Positions 1 through 12,100 of a stretch of 21,032 nucleotides of DNA are shown in pieces. Source of the DNA: Temnopleurus reevesii (taxonomy: Eukaryota > Echinodermata > Echinoidea > Temnopleuroida > Temnopleuridae); the NCBI GenBank assembly GCA_036244855.1, contig BQKZ01000262.1, positions 1 to 21,032 of the forward strand, read 5' to 3'. The translations under genes were made by a program, and so were the position numbers. The notes below the pieces were generated by a model that searched no databases, was not told the origin of the DNA, and was given only the letters and a program-made list of their open reading frames with translations. Positions within the stretch are counted from its first letter, which is position 1, and every line of letters starts with the position of its first letter.

Positions 1-954
1 GGGTCTCGCGACACTGAAGTGAATCCTTCCAATTTTCAGACAGAAATCATCAAATTTGTAAGTAAGCAGACATACCATTCGATTCCTTGATATTTTGGGG
101 TCAAGCTACTGTAAATTTCGCATCGGCTTACTTTTAGAATCCGATGGTAAATCTTGTTCAAAACGGGGCCTACGAATTAATAAGACACAGTTTGTTGACA
201 ATTCTCGCCATTTTCCAGCATGGAGCGATGCGATCGTTTCGTCAATCGAATTTTGATATCGCAATATTTCTGTGATTCTTTCGTGGATTAATTTTATTTT
301 TGAAAAAATTTGAAGCCTGAAATATCTTGTTTCATTTCATGCCAGTATTTTAGAAAATAACTTTGTATTTTAAGGGATATATTTTGCTAAGTACCACGAT
401 CCAAAAATGCTTTAAAAAAAAGTATACAAATTAATGTGACCCCATCATACCGTAACCAGTGTAAACGCATTATTCAATCCCAAATGGTCATGCCAAATCT
501 ATAGTGTAGGGCCTACATCAATTGAAGGATGGAAATTCATGGAGACTGCCTATAAACTTCATCATTGTTTCTATGTGTTTGCAACTTCATTTGTTACTTA
601 TTATAGTACATTTAGATATAAAACTAAACATGATGAGGGACAAATTGAACATACTCAGTAGGTCCACATCTACTAAAGATATATAAACATTGAACATGAC
701 AATATCAATTGTACATTTTGCCGTTAAAATATGCCTGTATATGTACTTAGTCCTTCAATTGTTATTAAGCCATTGATGAGTTGTTTCTTCCTTGTTTTTA
801 TTTATACAATGATGCTTCATGAAAGTCAATTTTGTAAGATATGATTTATTATGCAAAGCATGGGTGTTTATGAGGTCCATAAATCAAGTTACGAACAAAC
901 TTTCCTTATCCCAAGGTGATGTTGAAGTAATTTATTCTTTTCCTCCCCTATCAG
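1..954. other. Upstream region or intron 1; no supported gene
   Basis: AT-rich DNA with many stops in all frames. The SIAE start exon should lie here or further upstream. It must end with one base of a split codon, because the exon at 955 starts with two. No ATG followed by a convincing signal peptide and a phase-1 GT donor was found. A pyrimidine-rich tract ends in the CAG at 952-954 and makes a good acceptor for the next exon. A short palindrome, GTAGGGCCTAC, lies near 507. Confidence 0.5.
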
Positions 955-1101
955 ATACATTCCGCCTTGCAGCGTACTATTCTGATCACATGGTACTACA
1001 GAGGGCGCCAGACAGTGCAGTTCTATGGGGATATGCTGCCACTGGGGCTCAAATTACAGTACTCTTCAAGGAAACAAAGTACTCCACAACAGCTGATAAA
1101 G
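955..1101 (+). CDS. SIAE: SIAE exon 1 of the mapped series (N-terminal beta region)
   Basis: Encodes the first mature segment of SIAE, including FRLAAYYSDHMVLQ and a following VLWGYAATGA stretch, which matches the start of mature animal SIAE. The acceptor is a pyrimidine tract ending in CAG at 952-954; the donor GTAGAA begins at 1102. The exon starts with two bases of a split codon and ends with a single G that joins TA of the next exon to form a Val codon. The reading frame stays open upstream to an ATG at 819, but those 45 residues do not look like SIAE or a signal peptide, so they are treated as intron. Confidence 0.88.
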
Positions 1102-4100
1102 GTAGAATAACAATCCCTTCAAAATCCAAGTTAGGAGAAGGAGAAAAGTGATGAAATCAAATGATTTTTATATGAAGAAACTCTTATAAATAAATTATAA
1201 GAAATAAGTTATGATTGATATTTGAGAAAGATATGGCTTCATGCTATCTCATTGACAAAGGCATTATACCACCTCTCAATAATGGATGTTTCATTGATGA
1301 GGGGAAATGGTTTCATTGGGAAAACTGTTTGAGTGGATACTCTTTAGAATTTGAAGTTATTTCTGGAGAATTGAAGACCTTTGGAACCATTAACTATGAT
1401 AATTTCTATGCAAGAACTTGTACTTTGTTGGGGGTAAGCAAAGTAAAAGTTTTGATTTGATATTAGAATACGAGTAAACACGTTTCATGAAATCATCCAT
1501 ATTATCAAGGCGCATCTTACAGAAATACTGTTGAGTAGCATGCTGCTACTTTTAGCATCAGAAAGTAGAATCTTCTGTATATTCTTGTCATGTATGATGA
1601 TTTATAGATGTCTACTCTCATTGACAAAACATCTTGTGGAATAACAAATCTGTCTTCATGTTCACAGTATCTTATACCAGCGATGGTGTGTGGCATGTGA
1701 CCCTTGACCCCCAGCCTCCGAGTGGCCCCTTTACCATCAAAGTGACCTCTAACAGCCAAGGAGTTCAAGAGGTCATTGAACTTGAGGATGTTCTCTTTGG
1801 AGATGTCTGGGTCTGCAGTGGGCAAAGTAACATGGCATTCGATGTCAAAAGTGTAGGTGTTTTATATGTAATTTTTTGTGATATGTTATTTGTCACTTTT
1901 GTTAATTATTTTTATATGTTATTTGTCTCTTTTGTTAATTATTTTTATTTTTTGTATGTTTGTGTATTCCCAATTTTTATTTTCGGAAGGGATAGTTCTA
2001 ATTATATCCCCCTCCAGTATGACATACAAAATCATAAACAGAAAATCATAAACAGAAATGACAGCGTAGAATACGGACGTGCTTTTTCAGGAGCTCTCGC
2101 TACAAACTATTATTTAATCTCTGCTACTATATGAGATACCGATTGGAGATATTACACATCCAAGTAATAAGCTACATTTTGAAAGGATGACCCGAGGAAG
2201 AAAACCAGCCTGCCAGCCTAAAAAAGCTGATAAAGATGAAGATTTTGCTACCCCTCCGGTCCCGCTTCAGCCCCCGGAGATCCCGGAGGATTACACAGCG
2301 AGCACTCCGATGCCTAGCAACAAAGACGCTTTTCCCGCCGATGATCACGTGACGACGCCGCCGCCAATTGCCACGCCCAACGTTACCGATTGTGTTGTAA
2401 GAGAAGCCAACGATCTCCTACCACAAATCAAACTCATGTTTTCGGAGCTTTCCACGGAAATAAACGCCAGATTTGACGCAATCTCGAGTGAAATCCACTC
2501 TCTAAGGTCAGAAATACGAGAAACTAAAAGAAATGTCAGTGATTTGGAACAAACTGTCAACTTCAATTCGGAATCAATCGTATTGCTCGAGAAGGAGGAA
2601 CTGCCTAAAATTAAGGAAAGTATCGACCGGAAGTCAGATGAAGTCATGGATAGGATTACTCTTCTGGAATTACATCAACGAAAGGTGAATTTACTCATGT
2701 ATGGTGTGCCTGAGAGTAGAAATGAAGATATTTACTCCACCGTTTACGGCATCATCTCCCACTTTCTCAACATCTCATACCATGAAGCCTCCCGCACACA
2801 GATTGTCAACGCCCACCGGCTCCCAACTCCCCGTCACTCACAGCATAGCAACGCCAACGGATCTCCCCCTCCCCGCCCTATCATTGTTCGCTTCGCTCTA
2901 ATGGCAGATCGTGACCGACTACTCCACGCATACGAACACCCCACCCGCCAACATCCCGCACAGAACGAGACCCCCACTCATCAAAACCCATCAACCTCCA
3001 CCAGCTCGCAGCAGCCCAACCACCGACAACGGCCCGAAGCCGCGACGATCCCATACAACCGAGTTACGATTCGAAGCGATTTACCTCCCAGTATGAAGAA
3101 AGAAAGGGGTCGACTTTCCGCGATCGCTTATTCACTAAGGAAGGATAAACATCTCTCAACAAGAATCCGCATCGAAGGAGTGAAGGTAATTTTGCAGACT
3201 CGCAATCCTACATCATCGAACTCAACACCATCATCTTGGAAAACCTGGTTGGGATCGCAAACGTAATTATTCATAAGGTGATTTTGTATGTATACTCTTC
3301 TTTATCATTAACTTTTTCATTTACAAAACCATTTTCAAAACTCACTAGTCTAAGTTACTAGATGGGTTGTTATCTGGTTTCAACTGATGCAGTCAAGTGG
3401 AGTCTATTTTGTACGTGCACTTTTATATTGACAAAAATCCCACTTGTATCCAGCTGATCCCTTTGGCTTTATATTGTTAAGTAATGACATATGATACCAG
3501 TCTATCTGTTAATCTTATCCAATTCTCGACGTATTGCAGTATATCTACACTTATAATCCTTTTCTTATTTTTCGGTCCGATTTTCGGCCAATATGCATCT
3601 TCATATTATAATTCACTTCTGTTTTCATCAAACGGAATGTCTTGAGAAATAATCTTGGAAAACCTGGTTGGGATCGTAAACGTAATTATTCATAAGATGA
3701 TTTTGTATGTATACTCTTCTTTATCATTATCCTCCTCATTTGCAAAACCATTTCCAAAACTCACAAGTCTAAGTTACTAGATGGGTTGTTATCTGGTTTC
3801 AACTGGTGCAGTCAAGTGGATTCTATTTTGTACGTGCACTTTTATATTGACAAAAATTCCACCTGTATCCAGCTGATCCCCTTGGCTTTATATTGTTATG
3901 TAATGACATATGATACCAGTCTATCTGTTAATTTATCCAATTCTCGACGTATTGCAGTATATCTACACTTATAATCCTTTTCTTATTTTCCGATCCGATT
4001 TTCGGCCAATATGCATCTTCCTATTATAATTCCCTTCTGTTTTCATCAAACGGAATGTTTTGAGAAATAACATCACACACCCATGTTCAATCATTTAGCA

Positions 4101-7100
4101 TTTTGCTCTCTGTTAAATTCTCCTACATCGATCGAAAACGATTTATTCAATATAAAAAAAAACCACTTTCATTATGTAGTTGAATTTATTCAATTATTCG
4201 GTTACTTGTTCATCTTGTTTTTGCTCCCTCTTTATTTTCAAGACAATGTTAACCTGTTAAAAAGGTTGGCAGTGCAGTGTTTCGGAGTGCGACTTACATG
4301 CATTTATTTTGCTGGGTGGACAAACGTTGTGGCTTGGCCAACTTAGCAACACCTTTTGTATGCATTTCGCACTCCGCCGATTGAAGTGTGATTATTTACT
4401 ATCAGATCAACAAATAGTTGTGCTATCTGTCCATTTAAGAAAGAAATGTGCATTATATTTGAGTACATCACAGAAGTGGTCTTTATGTTCAATCGTCTTG
4501 CTTCCATTTTTATATTGACAAAAAACTTAATCAAAATGTTTACTTTCTGCTGAATGTCGGTATTTTAAGTGCTTGTGCAGAAGTTCAATCTTTCTGTTTT
4601 CCTATGTTCATTACTTACAATGAACTGATTCAATCATGTACTTTACCCATTGTTGAAAATCTATCAATAGACATTTAATTCGCTTCATCCTCTCGTTTCT
4701 GATTGTGAACTGTTCCCCTTCAGATTCATTGAATCAATTATGCAGAGTTGCCAACCGTTGCGGAATTTGCATGAGGCGTATATTCAAATGAATTTATAGC
4801 TTTTATCACAAGTAGATGGTTGGGAATATGGCAATTGTTGTTATGTTTGCTTTTACCTGTGTTCAGCGTTTGTGTTATTCACATTATTAAATTTGGCACC
4901 ATGCATTTTCTGTAACGGTCAGTGGCAACTCTGTACATAGGCAGTTCCACGGCATTACCATGTCCGTTGCGCTCACAGCGTAGAAACCTCTGAACAAAAT
5001 CTTTTGAAATTTAATTTGTCTGTCACAAATACTATCTGCTTGATAGGTATCACAATCCAATGTATTTCAATATTTCAATAGATAGTTTTCAAGAGATTAA
5101 ATATTTTTGGTGTAACGGACATGACACTTTCGTGGAATTGCCCATACGGGTTTATTACCTCAGAGGTAGGGCCTACCGAATTATCGTCATCAGGCTTATT
5201 TGCCTTCTCTGCCTCGGAAATTCTAAGTTAATAAGTTTATATACCACATTTAGTCTTGACCCAGAGGCGCCTTTTATTTCTATCATGTTATTGTGTATTT
5301 ATCGACCTCCTATTATGCCATTAGTGAAATATTTACGTCCTCGTGACATGACAATTATCTTTGTCAATTTACATTACAACTTATTTTATTTTCTTTATAT
5401 ACTTGTGGTAACTTTCACAATATCCTTCGTAAAATTGCTCAATACTTTTGGCCATGTATTATATAGAAGTATACAAACATAATATACAGGATATGATCTG
5501 CATGAGTCGTTCCCGGAACCCCCCCCCCCTCCCCCGTCTTCTATTTTAGTCACATACATCTATTGAATGCCTTATTACATTTAAGATTCACTGAATGATG
5601 CTCATTTTCTATTGTTCCATTGATTGTTAACTGCTTTTCTGTTAATGAGATTATTTCCATTCCCCTTTATCTACTATAGCTCCCTGAAAACAGCGTTACG
5701 TAACCTGATAACCTGACAGACTTGAACTATTTTAATCTTCTTTGTTTATTTCAATTTCTTTCTATCCTTCACCCTTTCACATCTCCAATGTCACCCTTAA
5801 CTCATTCAATCATAACATGCACACACAGCACTCTATCCATGCCGCTGCTACACTTACTTTGGTCGCTAGGTAGCTTTACTATCTCCGTTCAATTTACTCT
5901 GAATTCTCGAAATATAATAGCATTGTTGGGATCCATTGATAGATTATTATGGCTTTTGTAACAGAACTTCCTTTTAGATCCATCGAGGACGATGACTTTA
6001 TTCCCCTCTTACAAACTGAAAAACCTGATCTTACACACTCCAGTAATCGCGAATACAACAAACACATATATGAGGCTTTAAATACCCAAAAAGAAGAATT
6101 AGTACTTAAATTTGATGACAATGATGAGGCTCAACATTTTGGTTCCTCTCGCTACTTCACTACAAATGAATTTAAGTCAGCTATTCCAAATAATGCTTCT
6201 GATAACATTTATCTTATACACTTAAATATCAGAAGCCTAAACAAGAATCTGGATAAGCTTTGTAGATTTATTGATGGTTTTGACGCACCTAATTACCCAT
6301 TCATTGGTCTTACAGAAACTTGGGTAAATGATTTTAATGATTCACTGCTTAGCTTTAACGGTTTTACTTTTCTCTCTAACAACCGAACAAAATCAAAGGG
6401 GGGTGGAGTAGGTTTGTACATACCAGAGAACTTTGAATACTCATGTCTTGACAACTTAACATGCATGACGGAAACTATTGAATCACTTTTTATAGAGGTA
6501 AACATAGAAAACAGCAAGAATGTTATTATTGGCGTTGTGTACCGCCCTCCCCGGTGTTCTCATACTGATTTTTTAAGAGACATGCAAAATATTTTAAATA
6601 GTCTTTCTAATTACAGCAAACACTGCTTCATTATGGGTGATTTTAATGTAAATTTACTACAATCGAATTCTCAAGGGTTTTCCCACGATTTTTTAGAAAT
6701 GTTTCTGGCATCGTCCTTTCTACCCACTATTTCAAAACCAACTAGAATTACTGAGGATACAGCTACTTTAATAGATAATATTTTCACTAATGTTCATCTT
6801 CCATTTGAATCTGGAATCGTTGTAACTGATATTTCCGATCATTACCCAATTTTTTGCAAGAGTAATGTATTTGCCTCTACGTCAGAAAGATATTCCGATA
6901 CTCATAAAAATAAATATCGTAAGCTGAACACTCAAAATTTAGAACTCTTAAATGAAAATCTTGGTTCATTAGACTGGCTTCAGATTTATAATTCTGAAGA
7001 CACAAATGAAGCTTACAACACCTTTGTTAATATTCTAAATGATAATTTCGACAAATATATTCCCCTTAAAGAATCAGTAAATAAGTATAAAAAGATTCCT

Positions 7101-9116
7101 AGATCACCATGGCTCACCAAATCTGTTTTAAGATGTATAAATCGAAAAAACAATTTGTTTTATAAATACAAAACTAACCCAAATAACAATACTCGAAACA
7201 AATATACTCGCTATAAAAATATTTTGACAAACGTACTTCGCCAAACAAAAACACAGTACTTTTCCAACCAATTTCAACTTAATAAAAACAACATGAGAAA
7301 CACATGGAAAATTATTAACAATACCCTTAATCGAGACAAAAAGACAAAAACCATAAGTAAAATAAAAACTGAGACAAATGAAGTTACTGAAGATCCTAAC
7401 ACCATTTCGGAACTTTTTAACTTGTACTTCTCTCAAATTGGAGAAAAACTTGCTGAAAAAATTCCCACAACTAGCAAAAAATTTGATACATTTTTAAATA
7501 ATCCCAACTCTTCTTCATTGTTTTTCACCCCAACCAACCGTGAAGAAATAATTGGTATTGTGAATAAATTTCAAGGAAAGAAAAGCTCAGGACACGATGG
7601 GATCGATAATTTTCTCCTGAAGTCAATTATTTTATCTATTGCTGATCCTTTGGTTCATATTTTCAACTTGTCTTTAACCACTGGTGTGGTACCAAACAGC
7701 CTTAAAATTGCAAAAGTTATTCCTATTTTTAAAAAGGGTGATGTCTTGGAAACAAGCAATTATAGGCCAATTTCGTTATTGCCATCTTTATCTAAAATTC
7801 TTGAAAAAATTGTATTTACTAGGGTAACTAAATTTTTGACTAAGCATAATGTTTTATCTGAATCACAGTTTGGTTTTCGAGAAAATCGAAGCACATCTCA
7901 AGCTATTTTAAAATGTATCGATAATTTATCTCATGCAATTGATAATCGTGAACATACAGTTGCTATATTCCTGGACTTTTCCAAGGCTTTTGACACGATC
8001 AATCATGACATCATAATACACAAATTATCACACTATGGTGTTCGTGGAAAGGCCTTGGAATGGTTCAGGAATTATTTATCAAATAGAAAACAATTTGTGA
8101 ATATATGCAACAATAACTCATTTATGCGCCCAATTAGCTGTGGAGTCCCCCAGGGAAGCATTTTAGGGCCTTTGTTATTCATTTTATATATGAATGATTT
8201 TCAGAAATCGTCAGATATTCTTTCTTTCATACTATTCGCTGATGACTCAAATATATTTTATTCACACTCCAACCCTAACACACTCCTTTCGACAATCAAT
8301 ACTGAACTACAGCATGTTGTTAATTGGATTAAGGCTAACAAGCTTTCACTAAACGTTCTTAAGACGAATTTCATGTTATTTAGTAATACTCTAAAAAGTC
8401 TACCAGGGAATATAATTTTGAGTGACAGTTCTCTCCAAAGGGTTACATCAACAAAATTTTTAGGTCTTACTATTGACGACAAATTAAAATGGAACGTTCA
8501 TATACAAAATATATCCAAAATCATTTCACGTAACATTGGAGTTATAAATAGAATCAAATATACTTTCCCAAAATCCACTCTCTCAACACTATACTCCTCA
8601 CTTATTCTACCCTATCTTAATTATGGAATAATGGCCTGGGGCAATGCAAGTAAAACCCTAACAAATAGAGTCACTGTTCTACAAAAGAAAATTATTAGAA
8701 TCATCCATAAATCTCCTTACCGCTCACATACTGATCCCCTCTTTTACGAGTCCAAAATCCTTAAGTTGTCTGATCTATTTCATTTCCATACAGGTCAATT
8801 TATGTTTAAATTAAATAATCAACAACTCCCATGTACATTCATGGAAATGTTTACAAGAAACAATGCCATTCATAACTATCCTACACGACAATCCCGTTCC
8901 TTTCATCTTCCTCGCACACGCACAGTTCTCGCACAAAAAGCTATCTCATTCTACGGCCCAAAATACTGGAATTCACTAAGTAGCAACATTATAAATTCAA
9001 TAAGTTTTAACACCTTCAAATTTAAGCTAAAAAAACACCTTTTATCTTCATATAATTTGTAAAGTTAGCGGCTTGCACCAACCACCTTCTCTCTTTTGCA
9101 CATGTATTCTGTATCC

Positions 9117-9155
<39 letters not shown>

Positions 9156-12100
9156 TCTTCTCCTCCTCACTCTTTCCCCACAATTAGACATGAGACAAAC
9201 ATGATATTTTATTTTTGTACTATATAAAATTAAAGAAATAAGAATATATTTAAGTTTAATGTTTCTTTGAGGTATCCATATCCAAACAAGCAATGCTTTT
9301 CTTTGGATACCTCTGTTTTTCCTCAATATAATTTCAAATGTAACCAGTTTATATATTTGTACCATATGTGATAATGTTTAACATTTGTTATTCTGTCTTA
9401 CAATTTATTTTTTTTTTCCGTTTATATTCATGCATGTTTATATTACATTGTAATTTTTATGATTTGAGTGAAAAATAAAAAATATCTGAAATCTGAATCT
9501 GAATCTGAAAATCTGAAATCTAAATCTGAAATACCAGTATCCATTTTGTGTACAGTTCTGTAGAAAACAAATTTCCACCTTGCTAGAGTCAAATTTATCA
9601 TCATTATTATAATTACCTTTTCTTTGATTCTTTGTTGTCACTTCAACATAGGAAAAATTAGTTTCATAGAATAGACATTATTTTGATCAAATATTTTTTA
9701 TGATTTTTTCTCCACTTATTCAGATTCTTTTGTCAATATGGATTTAAAAGAGCCTCAGCGACCCAATGCATTTTATTAGTCACTTCTCAGATTTTGAGGT
9801 GCACCTACCAATTGTTCTGATTAAATCGTAATTGTTCTAATTTTGGCAGAAAAAAAACTTAGTTATGCCAATGTATTTTGACCTTGTTTTAACTTGTGTG
9901 TAGTATTGGGAAAGAAATTTTTGAATATTCATACTCTATTTCAAATTTCAAAGCAGCCTTTTCTGATTTTATCAAATTTAGGGTTGGCTGGTATAGTAAA
10001 ATTCTAAATCCAAATCTTTGAAAAATGTTATGATTTTCCCTTCAATTCTTGCCATCCTAGGCGTTCAATGGGACAGAAGCTCTGACGCAATCCTACCAGT
10101 ACCCAGATGTCAGAGTTCTTGCGGTGTCACAAGTAGAATCAAATGTACCTCTATATGATCTCCAGAGTGTTTATGAGCCGTGGTCTTTACCTAATCCAGG
10201 TGTGTATCTTTGCTATTTGGTGTAAATTCTATTTTTATTGATTTTGTCCTCGGCATAACTTTATTTTCATGATTGTCATTGGCAATGAGGATATCATGCT
10301 ATCACGCGAAAAAATTTACATAGAGATTCATTCATCCTTCTTAATTGTTCTGGCCGATTGTGCCTGGCATTATTGGCCATGATGCTGGTTTGTGTTTCTT
10401 ATTTGTTTTTTTCTTTTTTTGAAAACACCTATTTTTGTATCGAAACTGAAAATATTCACTTTGTTTATCAAACCACCTATTGCTTGTGAATCTATGATAT
10501 CACTATAACTATAATATCGGTTTCTGTCTGTAATCGTTTAGATGATCTTGGATATCCGAATACCAATTTCGGAGGTTCTTTGGACGAGACCTGCATGGTT
10601 TATTTTGCACTTATTGTCCTTATTTTCTTCTTCCATCTTTCAGATGCTCTAGGAGGTCAAAATACAAATTTTGAGCAGTACTTCTCTGCAGTTTGTTGGT
10701 TCTTTGGTCGAGACCTGTATGACCATATGAAGTATCCAATTGGTTTAATTTCCACTAACTGGGGCGGTACACCTGCAGAGGCGTGGTCATCACCTGAAGT
10801 GCTCAGTGTCTGTAATATAACATCTCCAGAGACAAATGACATCATTGAGAGGTGAATATATGCCAATACATGTCTGCTTTGAAGATGTGCATTTTCTGCA
10901 TTGATTTTAACCCTAACCCAGGTTGGTTAGGAAGGTGATTTTCAAACACACCAATACCACATATTCAGTTGGCGCAAATGTTGTCTGAAAGGAAAAAGTC
11001 ACAATCATGCAGAGCACAATATTTTATATGGCATGGTGCAGCGAAACATCAAGATCAGTAAAGATAGGATTAAGACATTTACACTCTCTCCAACAGAAAT
11101 GCTTTTTCTCCAGTGATTAAAAGGCTGTAGTTTTTTGCTTTATTCATATTCTTATATACATGTGCTAAGTATCTGTAAACATACTTTTATTGATGTTCAG
11201 TGCGCTTTCTGTAGCTGTAAGGATTGTAGAACCCTCCTAAAGAAGTATTTTCAATACTGACTAATGATTCAGTGAGTTTAACACCAAGTGCTGTCGATAA
11301 GTTTAATGATTAATAGTCTCTATTGGCATAATCTTTCCAGTCTTAAATTCTGAATGTTAATATGTTGATGTACTTTGGGTTATTAGTAGAAAATTGCAAC
11401 CACTTGTATGTGCAATTTCACCACTTTTATCTAATCACATTGCAATATTTGAAATATCTTCATATGAAGATAAAATATTGCAAAGATAGAAATATTATAA
11501 TGAGTTGAATAATATTTGAGTAAACTGGTTTACGGACTTATTTATTGAATATTCCCAGGTTTGCTCGCCCAATCAGATACAACAAGACCATGAAAGCAAT
11601 TAATAAGCCCGCACAAAGTCACATGGAATCTCATAAAAACCTTGGTGGTCCACAGGGTAATAGTGTCCTCTGGAATGCAATGATACATCCTCTACTTAAC
11701 ATGAGCATCAAAGGTGCAATATGGTATCAAGGTAAGGATTCATTTAGTGCACCCATCTTTTGAATGCATTAGATACATGCAGTATAAGACTTAGCAACCG
11801 ATTGAAGCGCGGCTACGCAACAAGTCATTTGGAATCTTCTAGACCCGTTGGTGGTCCGCAGGGTAAAGTGTCCTCTGGAACGCGATGATACATATCCTCT
11901 ACTCAACATGAGCATCAAAAGTGCAATATGGTATCAAGGTAAGGTATAGGCTGTACTTTTCAGTACAGCTTCTCAACTCCCTGTGGAGTACTCTAACCAT
12001 TTATTTGTGGTTTATTTTGTTTTCCTGAGAAAATTTTCCTTGGATTTGGGGGTATTTTTAGAGGGTTTTTTTTTTGGGGGGGGGGGTAATTTGGGTGCCT

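Larger units (their letters stand above)
2021..9533 (+). mobile_element. Non-LTR retrotransposon (LINE), apparently full length, in intron 2
   Basis: A two-ORF LINE in the same orientation as SIAE. ORF1 is an L1-type RNA-binding protein; ORF2 has an APE endonuclease and reverse transcriptase, with no RNase H seen. The 3' end carries an AATAAA at 9474-9479 followed by imperfect TCTGAA repeats (about 9484-9530) rather than poly(A). CCAGTAT lies at 2014-2020 and again at 9534-9540, just outside these bounds, and is the likely target-site duplication. The short-repeat tail and ORF2 motifs point to the CR1/L2/Jockey supergroup; the exact clade is not settled. At about 7.5 kb it is longer than most such elements because of a 2.7-kb inter-ORF region. 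Confidence 0.85.

Noticed and set aside
539..659. ATG-led frame as a possible SIAE signal exon
   Set aside because: The hydrophobic stretch is weak and the nearby GTAGGT donor leaves phase 2, while exon 1 requires phase 1.
1634..1667. Open frame continuing upstream of SIAE exon 2 to an ATG at 1634
   Set aside because: Residues before 1668 do not match SIAE, and the CAG acceptor plus split Val codon place the exon start at 1668.
1857..1860. Alternative donors for exon 2 at 1851 and 1857
   Set aside because: Both put exon 3 out of frame; only GTAGGT at 1853 yields the SIAE alignment.
507..5178. Shared palindrome GTAGGGCCTAC near 507 and 5167 as a regulatory site
   Set aside because: Two short copies, one inside the LINE, with no common context; I see no support for a function.
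5060..5482. 140-codon frame in the LINE inter-ORF region
   Set aside because: Composition is that of T-rich non-coding DNA and no domain is visible.
9048..9365. Minus-strand frame over the LINE 3' UTR
   Set aside because: Its Arg/Glu run is just the CT microsatellite read on the other strand.
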